A DNA stretch of 64,000 nt from Haliclystus octoradiatus. Its lineage: Eukaryota > Cnidaria > Staurozoa > Stauromedusae > Haliclystidae. Under the pieces are notes generated by a model. The model was given only the letters and a program-made list of their open reading frames with translations, was not told the origin of the DNA and ran no database searches. Both the position numbers and the translations under genes were made by a program. Location of the stretch: contig OU744448.1 of NCBI GenBank assembly GCA_916610825.1, positions 18,289,936 to 18,353,935 on the forward strand. The letters are read 5' to 3'. Each line of letters begins with the position of its first letter. Within the stretch, counting starts at the first letter, position 1. This document shows, piece by piece, positions 37,001-47,825 of the stretch.

Positions 37001-39738
37001 CTGAACCGTCTGTCCGTCCCTGACCCTGTCCATTCAATTCAGTCAGTTAATCAATGCTTCAGTAATAAACGTTCAACATATTGTCTTATAATGAGGCTTT
37101 ATAAAATGCACACCTTTTTGCACCGGTACAGACCATTTTCCCAGAGCTGAAAATCAAAGCTGTAGTTCTTGGCTCGCGAATTCTCATAATAACAGCAGCA
37201 AATCTCTAAATAAACAAAATGAAATAAACAACAAATCAGTCAGATTGACAAATAGCCATTGTGAATTTGATATAATTGTGACTTTGTAAGACTTCTTTAT
37301 TGAAAATAATCATTTCAAATCCTCACAAGCAGTAATACATAATTTATGCATTGTTGTAAAGTGTGGGTTCAATTGAATTTTTAAACTTTTAAAAGATTGG
37401 AACATGCTGCCCATTACTAGTAACCTACTCTTTTCTTCAGTCAGTTTGAGTTTGAGCAAAGGGCTTCTTTCCGGTGTTCTGTTCACTCTCTATCTCACAC
37501 ATCAACAGTTTTTGTTTCATGAATTATCTTACTTCCAAGATTCTTTGTCAGCTATATCTGACTGTGATTTGTGTTGTGGCATTGTTTGTGTAGCAAATAT
37601 GTCAGGCTAAAAAGGGACGGCACATGTATTCCTATAATGTGACTGTCCAAGTGTCTGTACTATTAAGATTGGTTTCACAGGAAAGTCTTCGTTTGGATTG
37701 CTAGCTGTTGCATATTACAATAGCCATCTCTCATTTACAAACTCATCCTAATAGGTGTTGAATTAAAATTAATGCATTTCAACGCAAAATCAAATAGGTA
37801 TATTGTGATAAACAAAGTTAACTAATTCATCAATCAAAAAAAAAGATTTTAATAAAGATATAACTAACAATCAATAGAAAGTCGTAGTTACAATATATAA
37901 TATTATAGGCTACAAACCCTTAAACAATAAAACACGGTACACCAACAATAATTCCATGTGAGGTGTTATACTAAGAACTACTTCAATCACAAGATTCACA
38001 GTCTGGCAAAAAGTCTAGCATAATTTTAAAAATCCGTGAAAATTTCAACATTCTCTAATAAATCTTTTGCTGAAGCTTGGACTATAAATCATAAACAAAT
38101 CAATGTTCTTCCGAACTTTCTCTAGCGTCATGGAGTCTAACATTGCAGGATTCCTACAATTGACTCAAATAATAAAGCTCTTGAACTTAATAATACAAAC
38201 CTTAGGATTGTATTCAGCATTTCTTGCATGCAATGCAATACTTTTGAGATCAAGTTTGCAACCAAGGTTAACAGTTGACACAATATTTCTGAAAAATACA
38301 TGTAGATGTTTGCTATCAGTGTCAGATAGAAACACTATAATTATTTGAATTACAACAACAAAAAATTTCAATACAGCTATATATTACTCTTAGCAAGGAA
38401 CTTTAATGTGATCATTTTTCTAGCCTTCAGGGGCTATTAGATAGTAGCAGAATATTTTATTTGATTAAGCCAAGAACAAATCTATATACTTACTGCAGCT
38501 GAGGAACAATGCCAGACGCTTCAGCTGACATTGGAGTCATTGGTGTCATGGGTGTCATTGGGGTACCAGGTGGTACAGAAAGGTTTGAAGGATAGAATAT
38601 ACCAGTTGTTGGATTTGCAGGTTGCGGCATTGGACTAGGAGCAGCAAAGAATGGACTGTTTGCACTGCCACTCGAGAGGAACTGGAAAAAACATACCATC
38701 ATCAATTACATGAAATATTAACAATGACCAAGGTCAGATAAACTCTGATAGGCTGAGTTTCTGAGAATTGAAGAAACCCCCACATTCTAAATATCTCGCA
38801 AGTTGCATGCATGTTTTGTTCGTGAAATCCAATCTGTTTAGAAGTACTATAACAGAGCGTTTACTTTGTATTGTTATGAGTGGATTATGAACAATATCAA
38901 AATGAGAAGTGAAGGAGAAATCTAACATTACCAGTGCAGTACATAATAAGGGGCAAGAATTTAAGAAGTGAAGAAACAATTTGCTACGCTACTGACAATG
39001 AGTCAGACTTTCAAGGGTTTTGCCCTGATCATATTAAATCAAAGAGTGGTGGAACTCAGTCTGAAGGAAATTATGGGCTTTCTGCGCAATATTTTCTTTG
39101 ATAGTTAGTTCTTAGCCTATGGCTTAGCTAGGGTGCCTAGGCAATTGAACTCTATAACCAGAATGCAGAGTTTGTAATTGTAATTTATGCGGCTAATTTA
39201 TTTTTCCAATCATATTTTTGTGCGGCTGGAAGCACCGCGTTTGCTACTTTTCTTCTATTCTGCGGCTGGCAGTTGAAAACGTATACAAAATTGTACAAAC
39301 AAACAAAATGTTCGGCTAGAAAGGGCCCAGATCAATATTGAAATTCTTGCCCTGCGGCTATTAAAGATCTTAGCCGCAGACAGCAGACTTTTCCGGCTTG
39401 CTTTATGACCTGTTCTGTTGAAAAACAAATGCATCTCCAGGCAAAATACACATTCCCTGTTTCTGTTGAACTTCGGAATGCGCATTGTGATATTTTGACA
39501 ATATTTATAGCTTCTACACTGCCTACTCATTCCGCTTGTTCTCCGGTCCGGAGTTCGCGCCTGCGAGGCAGGACGGAGCCAGTTCCAGTAGTCTCTAGGC
39601 ATATTATTTTCTTTGTTAGGCCATTCTTAATAGCCATATTAAATTTGGAGTAAAAATTCCATCACTAGGAGGAATGATATTCTTGGTTCTTACCTCCTCT
39701 CTGCGCCGATATTCATCGTCATCCCTAACGTTGCTCAT
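34080..39738 (-). CDS. TBP: TATA-box-binding protein, eight exons, complete
   Basis: Exons on the minus strand are 39738-39694, 38681-38494, 38288-38201, 37205-37114, 36766-36703, 35727-35624, 35006-34912 and 34156-34080. All are GT-AG and all phases join, giving 250 residues. The N-terminus (residues 1-70) is short and carries a [15 protein letters not shown] run typical of metazoan TBP. Residues about 71-250 form the conserved saddle domain made of two direct repeats. The first shows [18 protein letters not shown] and [20 protein letters not shown]; the second shows [17 protein letters not shown] and [19 protein letters not shown]. It ends [11 protein letters not shown] binds TATA boxes in the minor groove and nucleates pol I, II and III preinitiation complexes in the nucleus. 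A plausible AATAAA poly(A) signal lies at 33890-33885. Substitutions are few and conservative. The gene is head-to-head with COX20. Confidence 0.97.
36848..37028. repeat. CAGGGTC-family MITE in TBP intron 4
   Basis: It starts CAGGGTCCGAAAAAAG and ends GTCCCTGACCCTG, with the TTCAGAAAGAAAAT interior shared with 288-430. It lies between TBP exons 4 and 5. The flanking 8-mers are not a clean duplication. Confidence 0.6.
39145..39400. repeat. TGCGGCTAAT-type interspersed repeat, second copy
   Basis: It contains ATGCAGAGTTTGTAATTG then TATGCGGCTAATTTATTTTTCC, matching the start of 7545-7960, plus several GCGGCT words. It lies in TBP intron 1. Confidence 0.5.
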
Positions 39739-40059
39739 TTTGGAGCTTAGACTTCAGAAAAGTTACAACAACTTCACTAAATCAGCTTCCAACAATGATA
39801 GCACAAACAGGAAGAGCAAAATAAACCTGTTTCTGTAGGCTATGGAGCAAATTTGTCAATATTAAATCATATTGGCATAGTACGCATGATGATTTCCTTT
39901 CAATTGGATAAAATATGGAATGTTTATAGTTGCCTGATGCCGGTGAAACTAAGAACCTACAAATAATATCCGGGGAAAATCAATCTAATCTAGTAAAACG
40001 CAATGAATGATGGGATCGATAAATGAAAAACAACATATTTTAAAAGAGGCTTTGAAAAC
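39739..40059. promoter_or_regulatory. Bidirectional TBP/COX20 promoter region
   Basis: The 321 bp between the divergent TBP and COX20 start codons must contain both 5' UTRs and both core promoters. ATTGG (CCAAT-type) words occur near 39870 and 39903. I see no strong TATA box positioned for either gene. Confidence 0.6.
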
Positions 40060-43000
40060 ATGGCTGAATCTGAAAGAGAAAAGAATGAAAAAATTGACTT
40101 TACGCCGGTGAGTTTTTCACTTTGCTCAACATATTTACAATGCAGGAATGTAACTTTAAAATAAGAACTAGTTGTGGTTACTGTTACCTGGACAAAAAAG
40201 TATCTTTTTACTTTCATAAGCTACTTTACACAACTAAGCAACTGCACTATTAAACACATTCAATTCAAGGCCTAGCCTAGCCTACTACACAAGTTGAATT
40301 ATTTTCTAATTGAGATTAATTTCAAATTAAATTCAAAAGTAGCTAGGCATGATTAGCCTACAGTTTCTTTTCCGTTAGGATACTCTCTAAATATGTACCA
40401 AAAATAACAATAGGCACGTATATTCCAAATGACAATAATTGCAAAGAAACGAGTGATTGAAATCCGGGTCCAGATTTCAAAAACAAAAATATGCAAAGGC
40501 TGCTGGTCATTCTATGGTCTTTAACGAATTTCGTCCTTCTCCACGGGCTGAAAATCAATATTCTATAGATAAAACTTAGTAGTAATAAGGTTTTCTGAGA
40601 ACGATTTTGCGGGCAGCTTGAGATGCTGAAAATTTGATGTCGGGGGTAGCTCTGACGTACTCTACAAACTGGTTCAAATGATGGCAAAGGAATTAAATTA
40701 CTGTAGTTGCTAACAATAAAGTGTTAAGGGAGCCCACGCTCTTAGCTCAGTCCAGACTGCAGAGAAGGGCAACTGCCAGTTTTTAGAGAAGATCGCTTCT
40801 TGGTGAAATGTAGTAGTTTTATGTTTCTGAAAAAATTGCAGGTGACTGGAGATGATTTGAATATTATCTCAGGGCAGCTCTGTCATGCTCTGCAGACTGG
40901 GGCAATTGCTCTCCCGAGATGAATATTTTTCCTCAAATGAGCGCATCTCAAAACAATTTTCTTGGCCCTAAAAGAACCCTAGTTTTTGTTTACATGTTTC
41001 AGATATATTTGCAAACTCTCATTTAACCATTTGATATACCCTTTTGTAATTTTGAAGTTTTGCACTCCTGCTCTTGATATTTTATTTTTGGTGCACCCCA
41101 TTGATCTCGTTGAAGGGTGCCCTACTCTGCAGTCTGAAGCTCAGTTAGCTGACAACCCTAGCATGCTAATTTTACTAATAGAAGTCTTTTGAAGCACATT
41201 GTGACACAACATAAAAATATTCATCTCGCGAGAGCAATTGCCCCAGTCTGCAGAGCATGACAGAGCTGCCCTGAGATAATATTCAAATCATCTCCAGCCA
41301 CCTGCAATTTTTTCAGAAACCTAAAACTACTACATTTCACCAAGAAGCGATCTTCTCTAAAAACTGGCAGTTGCCCTTCTCTGCAGTCTGGACTGAGCTA
41401 AGAGCTGGGCAACATCACTTAGAAATTGAATTTTTTTAAACGATGATATTGTAATTGCATTGAGATTCTGCTAACTTTCAGCACTCTATTGTATTCATGA
41501 CCAAATTGCAATCGTCAGATGGATGGACTTAAGAGTCAGATGGAACAATATTGTATTCTCAGTGTATACCTTTAGAACATATAGTAAATGAAACTTTGTA
41601 TGAGTATTGCTTTTTGTCAAATTATGAACTCTGTAGAGACACCGAATTATAATGTTGCATTTTCAATCATATATAAAATACGGTTGAGCCTATCATTTTT
41701 TGCCCATACCCGATACCAATAATTTTCCGATAAAAAGGTTGATATCGGCTGGTACCCTAGCCTGCGTACTGACTAATACGTTTCTAAAGGAAAGTGTAAA
41801 GTCTGCATAGCCGACCAAACAGAGCTGTTTTGCTTAGGGATGCACCGAAATTCCGTTTCGGCATAAAATTCCGGCATTTCGACCGTTTTGCCGGCATGTC
41901 GGTTTGGCCGAAATTTGACCTCAGTTTCGGCCGTTTCGGTTATTTCGGCCATTTCTTATAAACACATAAAATGTAACAAATAATCATATTTGATAACTTA
42001 AATCAAAATAATAATTGATTCCATCCTGTTTCCAATGCATCATAAAGCCTTTACTGTCTTTGATAAGTCTTGAAATGGAGTCCTACAAAGTTTTCAGCTG
42101 ATTGCAGCCATTTTATTGCTTTGCCTCATTTTCAAAAAAACCTCGCTTCCAGATAAATCATCAGACCATGTGGTCAAATAAATTGGACGGACATGTTTGT
42201 TGCGTGAAAATTATGTTTCCTTGGGTTCAATTATTTTTTTCCTAAATAGAGACAAATATTGTTCTTTTTAACCTTCGATTTGTTTTACGAAGTCGGGTGC
42301 GAAATAGTAGGCCTACTACTGGAGTGGAGAAGAGATAAATTGATTGCCTTTTATGATTAAACATAAAATCAAATAGGAGCAATCATTTGTGTTGATGGTC
42401 AATTTGTTTTAAAAATGATTCTATATTCCAAAGTAAGCAATTTCAACTCGTTTTTGATGATCAAATGTCGTATAAGAACTTCAAACGAAAGAAAAAATGT
42501 GCCGGAACAAAACCGAAATTCGGCCGAATTCCGGCCGATCATACCGGCATTTTTGGTTTTTCGGCCACAGCCGGAATAGCATTCCGGTGCATCCCTAGTT
42601 TTGCTGACACTGCACTAGACTGGTGTAGGACTGGTGTCGCCTTATAAAACCTTAATTTCCGGTCTCAGTTGTGTGACTGAAAATCACTTTTACATGTTGA
42701 ACATTGAAAACGCTCAAACTTGAGAATAAACCGTTGAAGACAGACACAATTTGTGTCGCTTGTTTGAAGGAAAAACTGAAATTGTGTTCTTTGTATATTA
42801 TATTGTCTAACCCAAAGAAAGACTTGGTCATTTGTGTCTTGGTGTTATATAGGCCTAATACCAATGATATAATTCCTATATTTGTAAATATTTTGTTTAC
42901 TTCTTAAAGTGACACTCCTCTCGTTCACCAAATGTTCGAAGTGCTCCGAACGTTCGAAAAGGATTGATACAAATCCACTTGAAATTAAAACATTGAGTTG

Positions 43001-46000
43001 TCAATAGCTTCTTTTAATTTTTATTCTGTGAACTATAATTTTAGCATTCCAGCTAATTTTCACATTACTGGATTTTAAAACAATTTCAACTCACTCACAA
43101 ATGTGTTGTTTGTTTTCATCAAATGAGATTGCATTCCAAATCCAAAAATCCTCCGAAATGTGGCCCAACTTTTGTTTATCACATTGAATAATACCTACAA
43201 CCTGATGGCTAACATCGAATCAAAACCACAAGAGCAAAGCTAATCAATAGGATTGAGTCACTGCTTTTGCAAGTCTAGTGCAGTGTCAGCAAAACTGCTT
43301 TGTTTGATTGGCTACGCAGACTTTACACTTTCCTTTAGAAACGTTTGAGTCTGGACGCAGGCTACCGATACCGATACCTGTAGATACCAATAATTTTTTT
43401 AAAGTGAAGCTTCGATTTGAACACTGAATACAATATTGAAATAATATTTAATTTGTTTTTTATAGGCCTACATCATTAATTTATTCAACGATTAATGATT
43501 TGTATCATAGAGACTATAAACATATTTTTTCAAAATAACTTGATATTTCAAGAGTCAACAAAAAATACTCTGTAACGTCTTTTTGCTTTGCTGAATATTT
43601 TTAATTGTGTTTGAATAGTCCATGAATAGTCAATGCGAATTCCCTAATTTGCATAACAGTTATTATCATCATTTTTTTTCGTTTTCATCAGCCATCATCA
43701 TTTATTCAGGAACCTGATAAGTTATTAACATAAACTTTTTTCAGCAGACCAATACACTGTATATAGGTCTGTAGTGGCCCCTGCGAAAAAAAGTTCATGA
43801 GTTCATGAACTCTTTGTGACTGTTCACAAACTGTTCATGAACTGTTTATGAAGTTCATGAGTTGTTCATGAGCTCATGGATTTTTTTTGCAGGCTGCTTA
43901 AAAGACAGTGCACATCAATCAATAAGCTGGTTTTAATGAGGATTCAACTGTTTTACAAAGAATTGACAGCTTCAATGAAGCCTCTAACGACTTGATTACC
44001 CTTTACATTGAGGCAGCTACAAGTTTTATTGTTAAACTTAAATTAATCTGAACATTTCAGAATGTTATTTGAAATTTCTAGAAGATGCAGAAGTAGTAAC
44101 TGTAATTTACCTAGCCTACAGTGATTTTATAATCATCATAAGCGATTTAAGGATCTTCTCGATTGTATTATGTTAAATGTTAAAAATAATTGATAGGAAA
44201 CTATTTTGTCTGATTTTCCTTATTTAGAGGGGCTATCATAGATTTGTTGAGAATACACCATGTGTTAGAGACTCATTTATGTATGGTGTATCAAGTGGTC
44301 TTGGTATTGGATTCACAAAATACATATTCTCAAGTGAGTGGAAGCACATCAAGTACTGTAGTATATATTGGCTCAATATTTTGAATTATTCAATGCTGAG
44401 TTTAGCAAGCGCAATCACTGTTTGCAGAGTTTGAATGTAGGCTATGTGGAACATTTGAACACAGCTTGAAACAGACCTGAATGCTTTGCTTCAATATTTA
44501 CATTTCTTACTTAAAGTGCACATGACACGAACAAATTTTATCACATACAGTATTCGAGTAGCTGAAGATAAATGATGAAGAATGGTGACAATGATTACCA
44601 TTACTACCCTATTTTTGATTATTCACTTTTTCCAAACTCAGAACGATAGTAAGAATGACAAGAGAGCTTACTATGGGAGAAAGGACGATTGAAAACTTTC
44701 AAAAATTATATCTCCATTCACGCAGAATTAAAAGTTTCTAACTTCCAAGTCAGCTATGCCTACACCTTTGGGACACCTTTTCTGCTTGAATCGAGTTCAT
44801 TTAACTGAGAAACACATGAGATACAAGGACAATTAGTAGATGAAATAGCGTTTTTCTGTAGAAAAGGCTCAAACACCTGACAAACACTTGTCACAAATGG
44901 AGGTGATGTGTACGTAAAACATCGGTTGCGCAGTCCAAACCGCAGGCTGCATAGGAGGATTGACACATTTTTGACAAACAAGTAAATTTAACAACTAAAA
45001 ACCCTTGTACTTCATGTATTTCTTAATAAATTGTATTTATTTCAAGCAGAAATGATGTGCTAGAGGTGTGGGCATAGCTGACTAACTGACTTGGACGTTA
45101 CAAACTTTTAATTTTGCGCGAAAGGAGATTTTTTATAAGTCGGACTTCACTTTGTTCTATAGTAAGTGAACTAAGTCTAAGTATAGTAAGTCATTCCGAC
45201 TGTCGTTCCTAGTTTGGGAAACAGTGACTGATCCAAAATAGGGTAGATTCAACATTAAATATCTCTGCTTATACACGTTCAAACTAAGAAATCATTGTCA
45301 CCATTCTTCACCATTTAGCTTCAGCTAGCCGAATCTGTATTAAAATTTTTTCGTGTCATGTGCACTTTGAAAAGCACACATAAGAAGCAAAGATAATTCC
45401 TAATTGGCAAAATTCTATGAAAATTGGCTCATTTAACGTTCATGACTGCTCATTAACTGTTTCAGTTCATAAGGTGTTCATGAATTGCTCATGAGATGCT
45501 CATTTTATACAACTAATAATAATCTCTCTTAAGAAGCACATTTTTCTATAAACCTTAACATATCAATTAGCAGGTAAAAATATAACTTGTTTTGATCAGG
45601 AATCATTTGTGTTTTTAGAACACATTCGGAAATCTTGTGATGCTGCTGTGTTGTCGTTTGCTGTAGTTTCTTTGATCAGCTGGTAAGATTAAAAACCAAT
45701 TGTTTTATTGTTGTTATTGTTTTGTCGGTGTTTGAACGTCAGAAGTAAATAGTTAATATCCAATTATAAATATAGACAGCTCATGGACAATTCATTGGTT
45801 TTGATGATTTTTCCTTATGTTTTTACCATTGTGAATTTATAGGTCAGCTTTTCAATGTTTAATGTGACGAATTGCTACTGCCACATACAATTGTGATATT
45901 AATATTAGCCTGTAATACGATATTGTTATCATGGATAGAACAGTCCAGAAGTAAATTTAATTATGAAGAGTATAGTGTATGTATCTCCAAGTTTTGACTG

Positions 46001-47580
46001 TCAATGCCAATCTGCCATCTGTCCCCTAGCCGTAGGCAATGCTGCTCTAGCTTCCGGAGGGTCCCTCAATATCACAAATGCAGGTAAATCACGATGACGC
46101 ACAGCAACCCTTGCATGAATCGTTTTCTGAAATGATATATACAAAAACAAGTCATTGATTTACTGATCAGTTTTATTTACTCAAAACTGTCGACTTTTTG
46201 ATCAACAAAGTCAAACATTTTCATTGAATCACCATTTATGCTTATGAATCACGTGATTCTCGATAACCAAGTCCCCCACAAAGTAGCATAATACGTAGCG
46301 CCCTTTTAGTTAACGAACAACTGGGAGTATGATAATGATAAAACATCATCAAAAAAGTATAGACTTTCGGAATTTAAATCAACAGGATAAATCAACTCAA
46401 TCAAACATTAAATATATTTTAAAATATCAACACGTACACTATACAGATCTAAAGTTACAATATCTAATATGATACTTTACATTTACGGATCTGAATTGAG
46501 CTGAGATTGGATGGATGCCGACTGCCGTCTGGCGACGAAAGCTTCCAGATGACTGGCCTTATTTATGGCATTTTTTTTTATTAATTCAATCTTCTTGTTG
46601 AAACAACGGTTCACAATTGCCTCTACTTCACCCGAAAACATGTAAACATGTCTCGAACAATCAAACTGCTAGGAATCATTGCGTCATTTTGGAAGACGGT
46701 CTATTGAACACTGAAGGAGAATGGATTTTCACCATCTCCTTGCTTCTTGAAATCAGAGCCACTCTCCGAAAATCTATTGAAGAGTGGTGCAGACACTCAT
46801 GGCCGTAACTTCATGCTTCTGACATGGGTGTATTTGTCGATTTTGCTCGACAAAATTGTCATTTTGACTAAAAAAAGGTGTGGCATTTGCATATTTGCAT
46901 ATTTTTCAGTACCGTGATACCTTCGAAATTGCACCGTTTTTGCAATTTCCCATCTCAAATTGCCCGAAATTTGACTCAAAATTTATACTGAGGGCCACCC
47001 CCCACATCAAAATAACTTGACTGTATCAAAATAATCAATTGCTTTGTGTTTAAGCATGTCTAAATGATGCAAAATTCAAATATTGTCTGTCCATTAATCT
47101 AGCTACACAGTATGCTGATCATCTAGAAGTGTTGACTTCTTCCTCGTTTACATGCCTGCTTTAGCATTTTTCAATATCTACGCTACAGATAACAAGCAGT
47201 GCTCAGAAGTCAAGCGATCCAAAGCAGACCGTGAGATTAACTCTGATATTTCAATAAGCTTCCCATTAACGATAGATATGACAGCCTTTGACAACCGAAG
47301 ACTGCGATGTTTGGCATTCGCAAAGATAAATGTCTTTCTCCAAGAAATGACTCCATTTTTAATTTAAATGTTTACATCTACGTTGGTAAATTTTGAGAGA
47401 TAGAAACTAATTATGCTTTGAATGTTTTTTATGTAATCCGTTATTATATATTGTATCCACAGGCAAACGTGCAGATATTACAAAAAGAAAAGAAATGATC
47501 AGATGAAACAGACCGTTGAAATGCTAAACCAAATCAGCAAGAAACCAGGAGAAACAGATAACGAACTAAGCAGAACATGA
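40060..47580 (+). CDS. COX20: COX20 (FAM36A) cytochrome c oxidase assembly factor, four exons, complete
   Basis: Exons are 40060-40107, 44228-44333, 45619-45682 and 47463-47580. All are GT-AG and in phase, giving 111 residues (human is about 118). Exon 1 is a charged lead (MAESEREKNEKIDFTP). Exon 2 carries the family hallmark FVENTPCVRDSFMYG (human has VENTPCARHSILYG) and a first membrane segment. Exon 3 continues HIRKSCDAAVLSFAVVSLIS, the second membrane segment. Exon 4 gives the CRYYKKKRNDQM positively charged stretch and a polar tail. COX20 is a two-span inner-mitochondrial-membrane chaperone that helps mature COX2 during complex IV assembly. Intron 1 is 4.1 kb and holds nested repeats; intron 3 holds a possible antisense gene. 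Identification rests on the VENTPC motif plus the two-span layout. Confidence 0.93.
40734..41406. repeat. Foldback element with arms of about 195 bp
   Basis: The left arm begins GCTCTTAGCTCAGTCCAGAC and the right arm ends GTCTGGACTGAGCTAAGAGC. Internal words AGAAGATCGCTTCTTGGTG, GAGATGATTTGAATATTATC and GCAGACTGGGGCAATTGCTC are mirrored. The central roughly 280 bp is not repeated. It lies in COX20 intron 1. The arms are nearly identical, so the insertion is young or the arms are being homogenised. Confidence 0.88.
41759..43363. repeat. Foldback element, AGCCTGCGT ends, carrying a nested hAT element
   Basis: The left arm (AGCCTGCGTACTGAC, ACGTTTCTAAAGGAAAGTG, TAAAGTCTGC) is the reverse complement of the right arm (GCAGACTTTA, CACTTTCCTTTAGAAACGT, GACGCAGGCT at 43363). 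The left arm is split by the hAT element 41835-42597 and resumes at 42598 with GACACTGCACTAGACTGG, mirrored at 43268-43295. The outer flanks on both sides carry CCGATACC and ATACCAATAATTTT words, suggesting this element itself sits inside an older repeat. Confidence 0.82.
41835..42597. mobile_element. Non-autonomous hAT element, 763 bp, with 8-bp target duplication
   Basis: The ends are TAGGGATGCACCGAAATTCC and GGAATAGCATTCCGGTGC followed by ATCCCTA, an inverted repeat typical of hAT elements. Exact 8-bp GTTTTGCT duplications flank it (41827-41834 and 42598-42605). The subterminal regions are dense in CCGGCATTTCGGCC-like and CGGCCGAAAT-like words. I see no transposase, only AT-rich filler. 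Confidence 0.9.
43684..43775 (-). mobile_element. 5'-truncated LINE tail
   Basis: CATCATCATTTATTCAGGAACC then TGATAAGTTATTAACATAAAC and a T-run match the 3' end of the full-length LINE (8735-8800), so only the last 80-90 bp were inserted. A GTTCATGAAC element follows immediately. Confidence 0.65.
43779..43893. repeat. GTTCATGAAC-palindrome element, copy C
   Basis: It begins CCCTGCGAAAAAAAGTTCATG and ends CATGGATTTTTTTTGCAGG, so the CCTGC...GCAGG termini are inverted. The interior is a run of TTCATGAAC words. Confidence 0.75.
44515..45369. repeat. Foldback element with AAAGTGCACATGACACGAA ends
   Basis: The left AAAGTGCACATGACACGAA and the right TTCGTGTCATGTGCACTTT are perfect inverted repeats. 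Further mirrored words are ATGATGAAGAATGGTGACAATG, TACCCTATTTTTGA and CCAAGTCAGCTATGCC, so the arms run for over 200 bp imperfectly. It lies in COX20 intron 2. No target duplication is clear. Confidence 0.82.
46001..46641 (-). CDS. Candidate antisense small gene inside COX20 intron 3
   Basis: A minus-strand exon runs 46641-46487: ATG, 51 codons plus two bases, GTAAAT donor. It reads MFSGEVEAIVNRCFNKK and later HLEAFVARRQSASIQSQ. A good acceptor (pyrimidines then TTTCAG) ends at 46127. Joining to 46126 gives a 69-residue protein ending CVIVIYLHL at 46072. However, another frame of the same downstream exon looks more coding (HARVAVRHRDLPAFVILRDP) and stays open to a stop at 46001; that frame does not join in phase. 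So either the splice model is incomplete or one frame is chance. I do not recognise the family. Confidence 0.33.
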
Positions 47581-47689
47581 TTTAAAATCAACAATCCAGG
47601 TACAGTATATAACAGTATAGTGTCCCATTGACAAAACTGTATTTGATTGTCTATTAATTAACTTGTGATTGATTGTACAGAGAAACAAA

Positions 47690-47825
47690 AGTAAGATTTC
47701 TACAATCCTACATTCCGAAAGCTTTGATCAAATTCAGAAGAAAAAGAGATATTTTTATGATTTATTTAACAAACTTCAACAAAAAATTCAGAAGAAAATG
47801 TTGAAATGCACCTAGGTTTACATGA
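47690..47825. repeat. CAGGGTC-family fragment downstream of COX20
   Basis: The interior words TTTTTATGATTTATT and TTCAGAAGAAAATGTTGA match 36890-36985. The termini are lost. Confidence 0.45.
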
